Assembly (NCBI GenBank): GCA_903772945.1
Contig: CAICTM010000283.1
Coordinates: forward strand, 1-64,000
DNA: 64,000 bases
Reading direction: 5' to 3'
From: Seminavis robusta
Lineage: Eukaryota; Bacillariophyta; Bacillariophyceae; Naviculales; Naviculaceae
In this document: positions 13,101 to 24,293 of the stretch, one piece after another
Layout: the number at the start of each line of letters is the position of its first letter
How positions within the stretch are numbered: position 1 is the stretch's first letter
The notes under the pieces: model-generated
What the model was told of the DNA's origin: nothing
What the model saw: the letters and a program-made list of their open reading frames with translations, nothing else
Database searches by the model: none
Program-made: the position numbers and the translations under genes

Positions 13101-13753
13101 ATTATGGTAGGTGTTGAAAGAGAAGAGACAGCAGCCGACAGTGTCGAAGTCCCGGCTCCGGCGGCAGCCGACTGACCAGCCATGACTCCTGCTCCTATGC
13201 CAATAGCTGCTGATTGGGAAGCCGCAATCGACATGTTTTCAACACGATTATCCTCCTGGGGTGGCACTGGTCCATCAGAATCGTCATCCTTCTTTCTGGT
13301 AAATCGAAAGAAATTCAAGCAATAGCTCAGGAGGAGCCTGGGCCAAGTACAGATGCTGTAGACAATGTCGTAGGCATTGCTGTATACATAGTCAAAAGCA
13401 ATGGTCTGCATAGCACCGTTTCGAATATCTCGTTCCAAATCAGCACTGTTAAAGGAGAATTCAAAGTTGCTGGGAGACTCGCTCATGTCGGCCTCATTAG
13501 TATTCTTGGGGTCGATCTCGTTCAATGGGTCATCCATGGAACTGTCATCGTCACTGTCGGGATTAACTGGTGCTTTGTTGCCATATTCCATCCTTGTCAA
13601 TTCCATAGTCTCAGGATCAGTCAAAGCGGTCCTGGTGTGTGTGGATAGCAACAATTCAGACCGAAAAGGATCAGCAGGAGCATCCCTCAAGGAAGGGGGA
13701 GGAGCAGAATCCGGACCGAATACGGCAATCTCTTCTTCCTCCACCGCGTTCAT
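7181..13753 (-). CDS. Membrane-anchored surface protein with PSxPS stalk and BspA-like (DUF285) repeats
   Basis: Exon 1 (13753-11838) has an acidic cytosolic N-terminus, a membrane segment at about residues 213-238, then a Ser/Thr/Pro-rich ectodomain. The next exon (ending 9175) carries three tandem domains of about 105 residues starting VQEDYFV, a long PSxPS repeat and a PTxxPT stretch. Then come exons at 9121-9023 (GCLLWSLAMEVFGDKT) and perhaps a 12-nt microexon near 8894-8905, and DUF285 exons: 8784-8725, seven of exactly 75 nt (8633-8559, 8481-8407, 8335-8261, 8173-8099, 7863-7789, 7701-7627, 7544-7470), a damaged one near 8015, and the last at 7386-7181. Each repeat reads like DTSxVTxLxxTFxGAxxFNxDLSSW. 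The end, GTSCP...GPFCHVC, is the usual diatom DUF285 end. All introns in this part are phase 1. An in-frame TAA (11836-11834) overlapping a GTAAGA donor separates the two long exons; an intron 11837-11697 (141 nt) would close the frame and give about 1,791 residues. Likely a cell-surface or wall-linked recognition or adhesion protein (inference). Confidence 0.85.
10160..11140 (-). repeat. Threefold tandem domain inside the surface-protein ectodomain
   Basis: Three copies of a domain of about 105 residues, each starting VQEDYFVxFSGP and ending in SLSM or SISFSSS. The first two copies in reading order (about 11127-10820 and 10810-10505) are almost identical at the DNA level over long runs, for example 10930-11001 against 10611-10682. 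The third (10490-10190) is clearly diverged. Each copy has the pattern FVEAYNSLP...GGFYLEFTVTSSPxALDE. The domain is not recognised. Confidence 0.85.
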
Positions 13754-15604
13754 CTATCGTTCCTCCTTTGAAGAATCTTAGTTAATTGATTGATTAATCG
13801 GTTGAGATTGGTATCCTAACGATTGGGTGGATTTTTGTTCGTAGCAGGCTTTCGTTGGTTTGGCTTTTGCCGATCAGTGTGGAGATTGGATATCCTCGAT
13901 TATAGAATGATGCGAGCACCGGTAAGCAAACGAGAGAGCGAAATGACTTGTGGCGGCTCACTGGAAGCGCAAAAAAGAGATAGCTTGTGGTGGTGTAATG
14001 CAGCAGACGATCGTTGCACTGATGACAATTAAGGTACAATATAGCTTCGATTGGTGCGTGCATGGAGGCGTGACGAAAGTGTGGCATCGTGTCGACGGCC
14101 GGGGGGATCGAATTTGCACTGCGAACTGGCAGAAGGGCGACTGAGTCACTCGATTGGAGAAACAGAGTTTACTGGTACATGTAGCAAATGACTACTCCAG
14201 TATTGGTGCGAACTCTGGAACGAAAGTGGATTAAAGGAGAGACAGAAATGACTTTTTGTGCGAACTGGCACGAACGGAGAAACTGGCTGAATGAACTTCA
14301 GGTACCACAGGATTTAAAATACCGAGATGCCGCCACTTAGGTCTCAATTAATTGGAGAAACTTCCTGGCATTCTCCGACCTGACATTCAATGATTTTGCG
14401 TTACTCTTAATTCCATCGTGCTTCTATTAATTAATACAGTTCCCATCGACATCCTTGGTGACTGGAATGACGTGCGCATGCGTGTGTGAAATCACGGGTA
14501 CCAGTACCAGGTACACTGTGGCTACTATGATACTCCAGAGTACATGATGCACCGGTATGATAGTACTGGTAGTGTCTTGTTTACGGTCCTCCATCTAAAA
14601 CATTCCGCGGAACGGTTTCGCAGAGGTGGTTGAAACAGCTGTCCAAACGACCCCTCTAGCTAGCCCTCGTCTGCGTTGTCTCAAACGTTGACCGACAATA
14701 TGCCGTCATGCTGTGCCATGATCAATCGATCGATGTGATGCTATGATAGCTCTAGCTATCACCGTATGTATCTATTATGAGATGAGTAGTCTGCTAAGCC
14801 AAAAATAGACAGAACCCGGATCGATTGCTACTATTGCTACTGGTACGAGGTAAGTCTGCTGCCAGAACGTGTGCATCCTCCCCATATGATAGTCCGCTCT
14901 AACCCGTATACTGAATGTACCGGTACACAATACCCAACTCCCACAAACTCTTGACTGACAATCTTGACGACGTTTGTGGCGACTTCAACAAGCAACGACA
15001 ACGAACGAACGAACGAAAATCCGACACAATGGCCTTTGCTGTGGTACGGCTGCCGTGGTAGAACCGGTAGGGTTGGCAGCGGCATACGGTAGGGATGGAC
15101 GACCAAAGGGAGATGGAAACACAGCAACTAAAGTGACGACACGGGGATGATTTCGATGCGGCTCCCACCAGCAAGTCGCACATCAGCCGACCCGACAATG
15201 CATAATGCAGGCATACCGGTAGCCATACACGCAAAAAAACGTGGTGTGCTTCTTTCATAGCCCCTGCGCCGTATGAGTCTTGATGCCGCTCGCTTCTTGT
15301 CTCTCTTGGTGACTCTCTCAAACTCTCTCTCTCTCAAACTCTCTCTCTCTCTGGTTACCGTACCAGGTCGGCCTCCGTACTGTAGTCCCCAGCACGAATG
15401 GTTAGCCCCAGAACTGGACTTGTTCCAGCACTGGACCCTCCACAAGGGCTAGCTCCAGCACTGCCAGTAGGACGTTTTTGTTGCGAAACTAGCTAGCTAC
15501 AGATTTTGCTGCTCTCCTCGTGGCCATCCATCCATCCTATATACTAGAACTCGAATTCGAATCTCCCTGGACGTACTGTAGGTACGTTGCAATGTCCCCA
15601 CATG
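13754..15604. other. Intergenic region upstream of the surface-protein gene
   Basis: Holds the presumed promoter of the minus-strand gene starting at 13753, but no clear core element is visible. A CT-rich microsatellite (CTCTCTCAAA units) lies at about 15308-15352. Palindromic words such as ACCGGT and GGTACC are frequent. No gene is seen. Confidence 0.5.
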
Positions 15605-16684
15605 TCAATCATCATCCAAAGAGAACACTTTCTCACTTTCCATACGAATTTGGAGGGACTCGCAAAGCATGTCCACGGCTCTTTTCAAAGCAACTTCCCT
15701 GTTGGGTACCCGATAGAACTTATCAAGCCTGCCGCCAACAAATGTGCAGCCAAGCTCAAATTGTGAGCTAATCTCCTTGGGAATGTACCGTTTGCACATG
15801 GATACCAAAACATTTAGCTGGGTAAAGAAAAACAAAGAAAAAGAAGGCAGCAACAAGCATGAGACTTTTGATTTCTGGGACAAGCGTTTTGTATTGTTGG
15901 CTTCAGCAGCAACCAGCAGTATGGTACTTACCACAGTGGGGGTATTGAAAAACTTGGTCCTCAGCACGGAAGGGAATGCTCCATGAGAAATATTGGTGAG
16001 TTTTCCAAATTGAGCCACATCCACCATGCCCTTTCCCCAATCAAATCCTTCACACTCCAAAATGTGAACATTTCCCACTCGCACGGCCTCAAAGCAGGGA
16101 AACATTGCGTGGCACAAGTAATGGACCCCTCTTCCAACTATATTCATACTTTTTGGATTTGAGAATGCCTCCTTGGCATATTGGCTGGTCATGTCCATTA
16201 CCAAAACGACATCTCCAGTGTGAAGGTTGTACTGGTAGGACAGCAGCAGATCGGGTGCCAGTGCAAACATGTCTTGAATGGTCTTGGCACCTTCTGGATA
16301 TGTCAGGGCAATCTTGTACTCCTTTCTAATGTCTCGCATTTTGTAGACCCGATCCATAGCCCATGTCATGTCTCCCTTGCAGGCAATGGCCAAGTGGGCT
16401 GCCATGAAATCGCTTACATTATCAACATCCGGCAGACCCTGAATGGTTTCTCGTATCTCCAGTGCCAACTCCTTTTCATTAGGGGAAAGATGGAACAGGG
16501 AAGGGTCCAACACTGGGCTGGTTGTGGCCACAGAACTTGGCTCATCAACTCCTAGTACCGCGTAGGATTCCTGGTGCTCATCCTGGTGATTTTCCACGAT
16601 CCCTGTTGTCTCTCCTACGGCAGCAGCGACAGCAAGTGGGACGTCGTGGTTGCTGTTGTCACTTCGGGATTCGTTCGAGGCCAT
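15605..16684 (-). CDS. CRAL-TRIO (SEC14-like) lipid-binding domain protein
   Basis: Two exons, 16684-15932 and 15817-15605, joined by a 114-nt GT-AG intron, give 321 residues. The start MASNESRSDNS is chosen because the open frame upstream of it runs antisense into an inserted mobile element. The N-terminal 90 residues are polar. A CRAL-TRIO-N-like helical part (VSDFMAAHLAIACKGD, WAMDRVYKMRDIRKEY) leads into the lipid-binding fold: DVVLVMDMTSQYAKEA, GVHYLCHAMFPCFEAVRVGNVHILECEGFDW, FFNTP, and the C-terminal ELGCTFVGGRLDKFYRVPN. Such proteins bind and exchange phosphoinositides or other hydrophobic ligands in the cytosol or at membranes. The family is large in diatoms; the ligand cannot be told. 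The intron length is a multiple of three and has no stop, so a retained-intron form would stay in frame. Confidence 0.9.
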   Translation of the reverse strand: MASNESRSDNSNHDVPLAVAAAVGETTGIVENHQDEHQESYAVLGVDEPSSVATTSPVLDPSLFHLSPNEKELALEIRETIQGLPDVDNVSDFMAAHLAIACKGDMTWAMDRVYKMRDIRKEYKIALTYPEGAKTIQDMFALAPDLLLSYQYNLHTGDVVLVMDMTSQYAKEAFSNPKSMNIVGRGVHYLCHAMFPCFEAVRVGNVHILECEGFDWGKGMVDVAQFGKLTNISHGAFPSVLRTKFFNTPTVVSTILLVAAEANNTKRLSQKSKVSCLLLPSFSLFFFTQLNVLVSMCKRYIPKEISSQFELGCTFVGGRLDKFYRVPNREVALKRAVDMLCESLQIRMESEKVFSLDDD

Positions 16685-16724
16685 GGCTGGGAGGATGAAA
16701 GTATCAAACTGATCAAGCTGCGGT

Positions 16725-16749
16725 AGCCAGTGATCAAAGGTTGTTTGCA
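16725..16749. repeat. Target-site duplication, copy 1
   Basis: A 25-bp run identical to 17985-18009. It lies 41-65 bp upstream of the CRAL-TRIO start codon. Confidence 0.85.
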
Positions 16750-17984
16750 CAGTGGTGCTTCGGTTCCCCGTGAACCTGGCACAGTTGCATCTTCCCGGCG
16801 GGACCTGCACATACAAGGTGCCACGCACCCTGAGGGACCTACGCAATGATCCCGCAGTGCTGCAGAACATGGTCCAGAACAAACACTCAATGGGATGATA
16901 CCACTCCAGATCTGATTGATTGGACAGCCATGGCAGGGCAGTCAACAGGCACGAGACAGAAAAACAACACTGGTGAAGCTTTTGTTTGACATTCTTCCAG
17001 TGGGCAAAAGGGTCCACAAGTATGATGCCAAGTACGATCATCGGTGCCCACACTGTGGTGGCGACAATGAAACAGCAGCCCATCTCTACCTGTGCATCAT
17101 GAAGATCCAACACTGTGGAGGACAACCATGCAGCAGGCTGTCAGAAACAACTGCGCAAATGTGATACTGATCCACCCTGTTAGCCATTGCTTTGCAAGGG
17201 CTCGAGTGCTTCTTCGCAGCAAGCATCTTTACCCATCTGAGTTCCCAGAAAGGTATGATCAACTGTCATCGACCAGAACCACATTGGGTGAACAACTTCC
17301 TCAAGGGCCGACTCTCCAAATTGTGGACCAAGCACCAGGGAGACTATCTCCATCATGTTCAAAGCATACATCCAAGAAAAACGGACCATATGGACTACCA
17401 ACTTGCTCATCTCTTACTCCAACAATGGTTTCTACTGTGGGATGCCGCAATGCAGCCAGGCACGGACGTGATAAACAGCAGCAGTGGATCAAGAAGCAGC
17501 AACAGCTTCAACGGGAAGTAGAGCTTCTGTATGAGCAGGCAGACCAGTGCCACTGTCTCTTGTCACTCCATTTTCAAAAGGCCACTAGGGGACCAAATGG
17601 AAATGGCACATCCGATATCAAAGCCTGCTTTCAAATTGGATGCCAGTGGTGGACAAAGCAAGTAGAGAGCAGCAACAACTGGCCGCAGCCTTCCATGAGG
17701 CAGCAGCACTTTGGATCAGGCTTTCGGTCTGACCTTGATTTAGATTGACAGCAGTGTTGACACTATCAGCAATAGTGCAGCTAGTAGCAGTGCTGATGAC
17801 AGCAGCAGCACGGCGGGTCCGGTTGGTGACCTTCCCCTTAATATCTTGCCTCGGTTGGGTTTAAACTTTCCCGGCTGAGGGGGCCAACTCTCTCCGCCCC
17901 AATGTTTGTGGGGGTTATCGGTTTAGGGTAGCGGCACGGTGGATAGTCGTACTCAGAGTAGCCTTAAAATAGAATTCTATTTAG
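16750..17984 (+). mobile_element. LINE-like element fragment, 3' end only
   Basis: A 1,235-bp insertion flanked by identical 25-bp direct repeats (16725-16749 and 17985-18009), read as a target-site duplication. On the plus strand it encodes the tail of a reverse-transcriptase-type protein: LPVGKRVHKYDAKYD followed by a zinc motif CPHCGGDNETAAHLYLC (C-x2-C-x8-H-x3-C), then a frame from 17092 to 17748 with a Gln-rich helix (KQQQWIKKQQQLQREVE). No polymerase core is present, so the copy is 5'-truncated. The C-terminal zinc motif is common after the RT in non-LTR elements, but the family is not proven. The 3' end shows no clear poly(A) run. Confidence 0.7.
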
Positions 17985-18009
17985 AGCCAGTGATCAAAGG
18001 TTGTTTGCA
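17985..18009. repeat. Target-site duplication, copy 2
   Basis: Identical to 16725-16749. It marks where the host DNA resumes after the insertion; sequence beyond it is probably the displaced upstream region of the CRAL-TRIO gene. Confidence 0.85.
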
Positions 18010-19407
18010 TGCCGGAGGGGTTTAGTTCTTGCAGCCTTGCAATAAGAAGCTGCATGCATGCGCGTGGCCTACCGGTGAGAAACGGTGACACCGTGACTGT
18101 CACTCGACTCAAATTGCTCGTCATTTCGTCAAAGATGCTATGAACTTTAATTAATGGATGGCATTACTTAGTTTTAGTAATTAAATCTTTTTGTAGTCTG
18201 GGACATACGGTACGTACTCAGTACTGTATTGAGTGACTTGACTGACTCAGTCCACTCGAATTGACAAATTTAATGACCACTCAGTCTTGAATAAGCCAGT
18301 GCACAAGTGCAGCTCACGAGCACACGGTGCGACGCACAGGTAGAATGTACTGGTAGCTATGGAACCAAGCTAGTTGCCACAACATAGCGCAACTCAACCA
18401 GACTGGCACCCATATCATAAGCTGTCAGAGGCGTTCTTGAATAGAAAAAGAAGGGGTATGGGCATTTCAAAAACGCAAAGTGTATCTTCTTTTTTGCATC
18501 CAAAACTCTTCTGGTTGGGGTACAGACTCGATTCGATTCATTTTCAACCAATGGGGGCAAGGACAGGGTATCCCTCATTTCTTTTACTACGGAAGGCTTG
18601 TCTAGCTAGTCCGAAGTCACACGAGATGATTCATTCATTCATTCAAATCGAACCTATTTCAAGTCTCACATCATCCTGAGAATTGTCCATGCCGTCCATG
18701 GCGAATCTAATCCTTTCGGCCATCACCAGCAGTCCTCTCTATTGTCATTATCTCTACTGTGACAAACATGTTGTGAATCGAATGATTCGATTCTGATTCA
18801 ATCTGCATTCTCGCCGGAACCACAACGTCGGAAACGGTACGGGAATCGAATGATGAATCAATCACGGGTGGCTCAGCATGCAGGCATGCAGCGCAGATTT
18901 GGCACAGCCAATACCCGAAGCGTGTCCCAGAAGTAAAAGATACCTTGACCGGTACAAGCCAATGAGAAGGATGCTCAGTCCTCTATTTTCAATAACCTGC
19001 GTGAATGGCAGGTACTGTACCGTGAAAGGGGCAGGTCAATGGAATGGCAGCCAGGTCTCGTCCTGCAGCGGTGGTGCATGGCTGGAGTCAGCCAGAGTCG
19101 AGTCTTGCGCGTCCACCGGTACACGTACCGTACCTCTGTTGGCCTTAGGAACATTGGCTGGATCCAACCGAGAAAGCGTTCACACTGATCAAAAATCCTT
19201 TTACTCTAGCTAGTATCGGCTAGAAGTATGCTTTAGTAGTAAGTCTAGCTACTAGACAGGTTGTGCAGTTTTGGTTCTGATGATCTAATTTACTTATTAT
19301 TATGAATTGATGAGTGATGGATTGAAAGCAGTTCAATGCATCCCATTATTAGCTTTTGTTTGTTTGTTTGATTGTTTGATGAAATGAAAGTTGTTATCAT
19401 TACAGTA
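18010..19407. other. Intergenic, probably displaced promoter side of the CRAL-TRIO gene
   Basis: No gene recognised. AT-rich in the first 300 bp, then mixed, with repeated TGATTCATTC/GAATCGAATGA words around 18610-18860. Confidence 0.4.
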
Positions 19408-19758
19408 TTATGCCATGCGAGCACATCCCCGGTCTGCCATGGACTTTTGTATTTGAGAAGGTTGCAGTGGTGCCGAGAGGATAGTGGGAGTAGTGTGGTG
19501 TGCTGAGATTCCTCCACCCACTTTGGTCACCATTAGCCGTTGCAGTTTGCTGCTGCGGCGGCGCTGTTGTTTCTTGGCTTTGTAGACATTGAAATCGGCA
19601 CGAAACTGGAGGTAGTCTTGCGGTTGATAGTACAGTTCCAGCAAGGCTTCGCTATCCGTACTGGCGACCAGTCGTTCCACGTTGTGTACTTGATTGTTAT
19701 TCAGAGCAAAGTGGACCTTGCGAGTGTTGTTGGTAGCAGTGGTAGTAGAGCAGGACAT
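19408..19758 (-). CDS. Small conserved-looking diatom protein
   Basis: 116 residues from MSCSTTTATNNTRKVHF to KSMADRGCARMA. The open frame continues upstream, but this ATG is preferred because the part before it is poly-Asn/His and not protein-like. The core RKVHFALNNNQVHNVERL, LELYYQPQDYLQFRAD and the following basic stretch KAKKQQRRRSSK fit a recurring diatom pattern (VxF...W/YYxxxDYxxFRxD...K/R-rich). No function is known to me. The basic tail may be a nuclear signal. Confidence 0.6.
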   Translation of the reverse strand: MSCSTTTATNNTRKVHFALNNNQVHNVERLVASTDSEALLELYYQPQDYLQFRADFNVYKAKKQQRRRSSKLQRLMVTKVGGGISAHHTTPTILSAPLQPSQIQKSMADRGCARMA

Positions 19759-22700
19759 GATTATTAGTTTTTGTTTTGTTGGGTTGTTAGTAGTATTATG
19801 AAAGTGGTGTTGGTGGTTGGAAAGAAAAATGAGCTTTTGCTGGTTGTTCTGTGTTTTCGATTCGATTCTTACTCTTGTGAAATTGTGAGCAACTTCTCGT
19901 ATGCAGCAACTTGGATCTTGCCGAGACCAGCGCTGCTGTGCATGCGGGGTTATCCAAGTCGCTCGCTGAAGGCCTACGCATGTAGCCTGTGCATCCGGAA
20001 CTGATCCGAACACTCTTCCATGCTTCCCCAAAACCAGGCAATTACACCGTGCTTAGCTTTCCACCAGCTTGGCGACTTACTTCTCCTCCAGTCAATCTTG
20101 TTTCTTGTTTTGCCGATTCACAAATATCAAATTTTGTCTGTTCTACACCTCCAGGATAAGATTTGCTACCGTAATTATTTAAGAACTTTTGATTTGGAGT
20201 TGCACAAGCTTATAGGAGATAGAGTACAATCTTCTGATTTTGACCACCCAATCGTCGGTCGAAAGGGGATTGCTCCGCACAGCATTATTTATTCTTCAGT
20301 GCTCTTCTTCCTGCTGCTGGAGCAAATCTTGCATGATTCGCTGACCATTATTTATTTATTTCTCGTAGTCTACATGTACTGAATCGACTCCGGAGAATCT
20401 GATATCCTTCGGTACGATCAAAAGTGAACAAATTGTGTCTAGTCAACGGCGTTTTCTGTAGAGTAATGTACTTGGCATAAGATATTCGGTTAAAAGAAGA
20501 GAAGTTCTCCAATCGTTATTACCAATTTATTGGCACATGGTTACCAGCAACTCTAATACCGGTACCTGGTAGTCACATGCGGTAACACCTCTACTGGTAC
20601 CACCAGTAAAAACTACATTTAGTAGAAACATGCACGGGCGATCCTGTGATCACTACATGTACGGTACATCACGGGTCACAGCACTGAATACTGAATCACC
20701 AAGCTAGCTCTAGTAGGTAGACTACTGGTAGACTATCACAGCATCACAGCTCTCTCACAGCTCTTTTACTAGCTAGTACAGTATCTATTATCACAAGCTG
20801 CCCAGTCGTAGACCTGGTAATAAGAACATCAGAGAAAAACCCTCCTGCCTCTGAGCGGTTGACCATTCCACCCTCATTTTTTGAGGTTTTGCCCAATGCA
20901 ACCGGCGGTACCTCCAACCTCCAGCTTCTTCGTCCCGTACTTACAAACAGCTCCTGTACCGGTACCCTGTAGATTGACCATCGAAGCTCTCTCTTCCCAA
21001 TGTCATCTCACGGCTAAAGCTTCTGCTCAAGTACCTAGCTACTCGGAGTACCGGTAGTCGCTAGCCGGTACCGTAGTAGTAGCTCTCAGAGCGTTCTGTA
21101 CCGTATGAGTAGAACGAGGGAGATGGTCTTCCGTTCATTGCTCATTACTCGCATTGCTGGGCACTTCACTATTTCTCCGATGCTGCTAGTGTCGACTCAC
21201 GTTCGACAACCCTCGCAGAATTGTGGAAGAAAGTCTAAATTTTTCTGGGGGAGTGCACGAAAGCGTACGATACATGCTTCCGGACGATTAGTACCGGTAC
21301 ATCTGGCTAGACACTTCTTTGCGAAGCTAGCTTCAGGTAGCTCTTGATTGAACCTGGTTAAGTACTTCATGTATTTATTTTTTGTTTTCTCTCCAATCCC
21401 CAAGGAAGCAAAATCATTGCACAGACATTGCCAGTTATAGCCATTTCTCCACGTTAGCTATACTATTTACTATTCGCACTTTGTTTGATTGTGATGAGGG
21501 AATACTACTTAGTACAGTACTGATGCCAATGGCTGAATTCATCTCCAGTGGAGGAACAACGCTTCACTCCAGGAGAACCTTGCGATCAACCATTCTGTTC
21601 TGCTTGGGGCAAGCAAACACGCTAATGCGAAATCCTTACAACTATTTATCCTGCCGCGACGACAAAGCCAACCCCGGAAGCCTAGCTTGTACGGTTAGCC
21701 TCTAGATAACACATGCACCGTGGATGTCTCCCCCCTCTACCGTGGCTCATGTAGCGTAGCTCGATCGACGGGAGTGCTTTGCTTGGACTGCATTCTTTAC
21801 CGGTGGGCAAAGCCTGTTTCCTTGCTTCCTGAAGCGTCCGCCCTAAAGGGACGAAGGAGGAAGGAGCCTCGACGCCCAGAGGTCAGCTGGCCAGCAGCCA
21901 GAAGAATGTTCATTCACAATTCTCAGTGAAGGCTTCCCCGGACTGATAAGATTTTCCGCCCATCGGAGTTCTTGTAGGAGGTAGTCAAGCCCAACGTCGA
22001 TTGAACCCAGGGGCATCGCCCGTGTTTCGCATTGGATCCAGGGGAGAGGTCATTGCACAGACGTGGAACAATCGAATCGAAGGATGCTGGATTTCCTTGC
22101 CTCCTGTAGATGAATGGCTTGGCAACCAACTCAGTCATTTTCCACAGTTTGCACGAAGTGACTGTAGCGCATCGAGCTGTTCGGCTATGATGTCCTCGCT
22201 GGCTAATCATGTGAAGAGAGCGTACAAGATCGGCTCACATCACTGATGAGCGATAGCCAGTTTGCTTGCCGTTGTTCAAAGGATCCCTTGGTAAAACGCA
22301 GCTGAGTCCCCCGCTGGGTGCATTGGATTCGTTACTGTAGTCCTCACCTTTATTGGCATTCCCATCAAGTAAGTGAGCAGCACCATTGGCTGCCGACAAC
22401 GCAGCAACCTATTACCTGATGTGGAGGTCACAAAAAATACCCGATCACCGAAGGAAGGCTGCGGTACTGTTCTTTGCACCGGTGGATCTTGGAGGCTTGC
22501 CGGAGGTAGGTGCACGAGCTGGATGGCCAAGCTAGTCAATCGTCATGGCCCTTTACATGCCACTATAATCACAGTATAACTGGCTTTGCCTTCGATGCGG
22601 CGTTTTGTCGAGTCCTCTCGCTAGCCACGGTACCATGAGGAAACAGCCGCATGGATATTCTTGCGGTGGATTCCAGCATAGACTTCGTGCGGGCCCGCTA

Positions 22701-24293
22701 TTAATGGGTAGCAAACACCTGCTCACTTCAACACCCAAGCTGCCGTCTGCGTCCCAGAATCGATCAAAACAGAATCTTTGGTGAAGCAAGCATAGCTCAC
22801 TGGAGCGGATTCGCTCGACCTGAGGGCTGTGGTGGCAAAAGCCATGGTGAACTTTGGATTCCTAGCTAGTTAAAGGCTGAGATTGCTTGACTTGTCCTTT
22901 CATTCCAAGATCTTCTCTTACGGAACCGAAGGGCTTATGCCTGTTAGCCAGAGCGTTGCTCAGGTCTTGTTGTCGTGGATCCAACCTCCAATTCCACCAG
23001 ACGCAAGACCAAGTCGTTGCTTCGGTATGGCAACGCTGCCAACAAGTTCCGACGCCCTTCCTTTTTGAAGTCGAAACCTTGTGCTCTGTTCAAACAGGTC
23101 TAAGCTCGTGCGACCGCCTGGATCTTCGTATAAGGTGATTCTTCCTTTTTGAAGTCGAAACCTTGTGCTCTGTTCAAACAGGTCTAAGCTCGTGCGACCG
23201 CCTGGATCTTCGTATAAGGTGATTCCGTCTGCGTGCAAGCCCGATAGTAGTCGGTGACGTGTAAGAACAGAGAGATCGTCAGCCGTCGGATTTGATGTTG
23301 TTCCCTATGCGTGGTGTGGACCAGCAATCCTGAAATCTGACGTGAGCTTTGTTGTTGTTCTCGGCCAGGGCCGTTGTCAGTATCTAGATGGGTTTCCTTG
23401 TCGTTGGGCGGGGGCACCACTCCGAGCGCCAATATTTGGTTGATGCCCAACTTGAAATTGTCTCAATTGTTTCTCAGCAAGTTGCCTTGTCAATTTGAGT
23501 ATCCGTTCTTCAATGGACTGTCCAGCCCACATCGTTGGAGTGCGAGATGAACTGGAAGGATCCTACTCACCTCCTTTCGCAGCAGGTGATGAAATAGAGG
23601 ACAAGTGGTCGTAGAATATGTTGCCGCTAGCGGTAGATTGAATCATTCATATCGCTCAAAGTGTCATCGATGACACGATTGCTCATGCCGGCCGCTTGCC
23701 CAAGGTTACTGTCTTGGATACCATGATTAACCTGTCGTCGGTCACGAGGTCACGAGTTCATCCTTCGAACCACATCTGAACCGAAAAACAGGAAGGAACG
23801 ATTGAGCTTGACACGTTTGGCATTGTAGAAAAGAGCCTTCCTCCATTCTTGCAACCACCACCTCCGCCCACCATAGACGCACGAGAGAGGTTCACCATAG
23901 ACTGCGACTCAGAGTGGACAAGCTGGAACGTTTCTATCCGTCCTTGCTTCGATGCCTTTGTTTCCGAATCAGAGACTCACGATCTCACAAAGCGCAGGTT
24001 TGCATTGTCCTCAATTCATTGCAAGGTACACGTATACACTCGTCCCTGTTTGCAACTGCATTGTCCTCGAAACAGAGCCGTGACAAAATCCCCAGTATTG
24101 AGACTCTGTGTTTCCAGCGGAGAGAGCCAAGAGTTACGGGCTCCTTCATTGCCGCAAGCACTTTCTGCATATGCGGGTTTGCTACAGAGCTCAATGGTGC
24201 CAAGGTAAAGCTCATGTATACATTGTACCTTTCACCAAGCAATCACATTTGGGACTGCATTAGAGGCCTTGCCAACAATGGGGGAATCACACA
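19759..24293. other. Long intergenic stretch without recognised genes
   Basis: Many short open frames on both strands, none with a recognisable domain or matching splice sites. Contains clusters of GGTACC, ACCGGT and TAGCTAGC words (20550-21100) and one exact tandem duplication (23057-23224). It may hide a small gene in 23800-24250, but I cannot support one. Confidence 0.45.
23057..23224. repeat. Exact 84-bp tandem duplication
   Basis: 23057-23140 and 23141-23224 are identical base for base. The unit is 84 bp, a multiple of three. The minus strand is open across both copies, giving a 28-residue unit twice. Confidence 0.95.

Noticed and set aside
16685-17125. N-terminal extension of the CRAL-TRIO protein
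   Set aside because: The extension runs antisense into the inserted LINE-like element and has no CRAL-TRIO similarity; the ATG at 16684 is a better start.
17092-17748. Independent 218-codon host gene
   Set aside because: It lies wholly inside the 25-bp flanking duplication and continues the LINE-like zinc-motif region.
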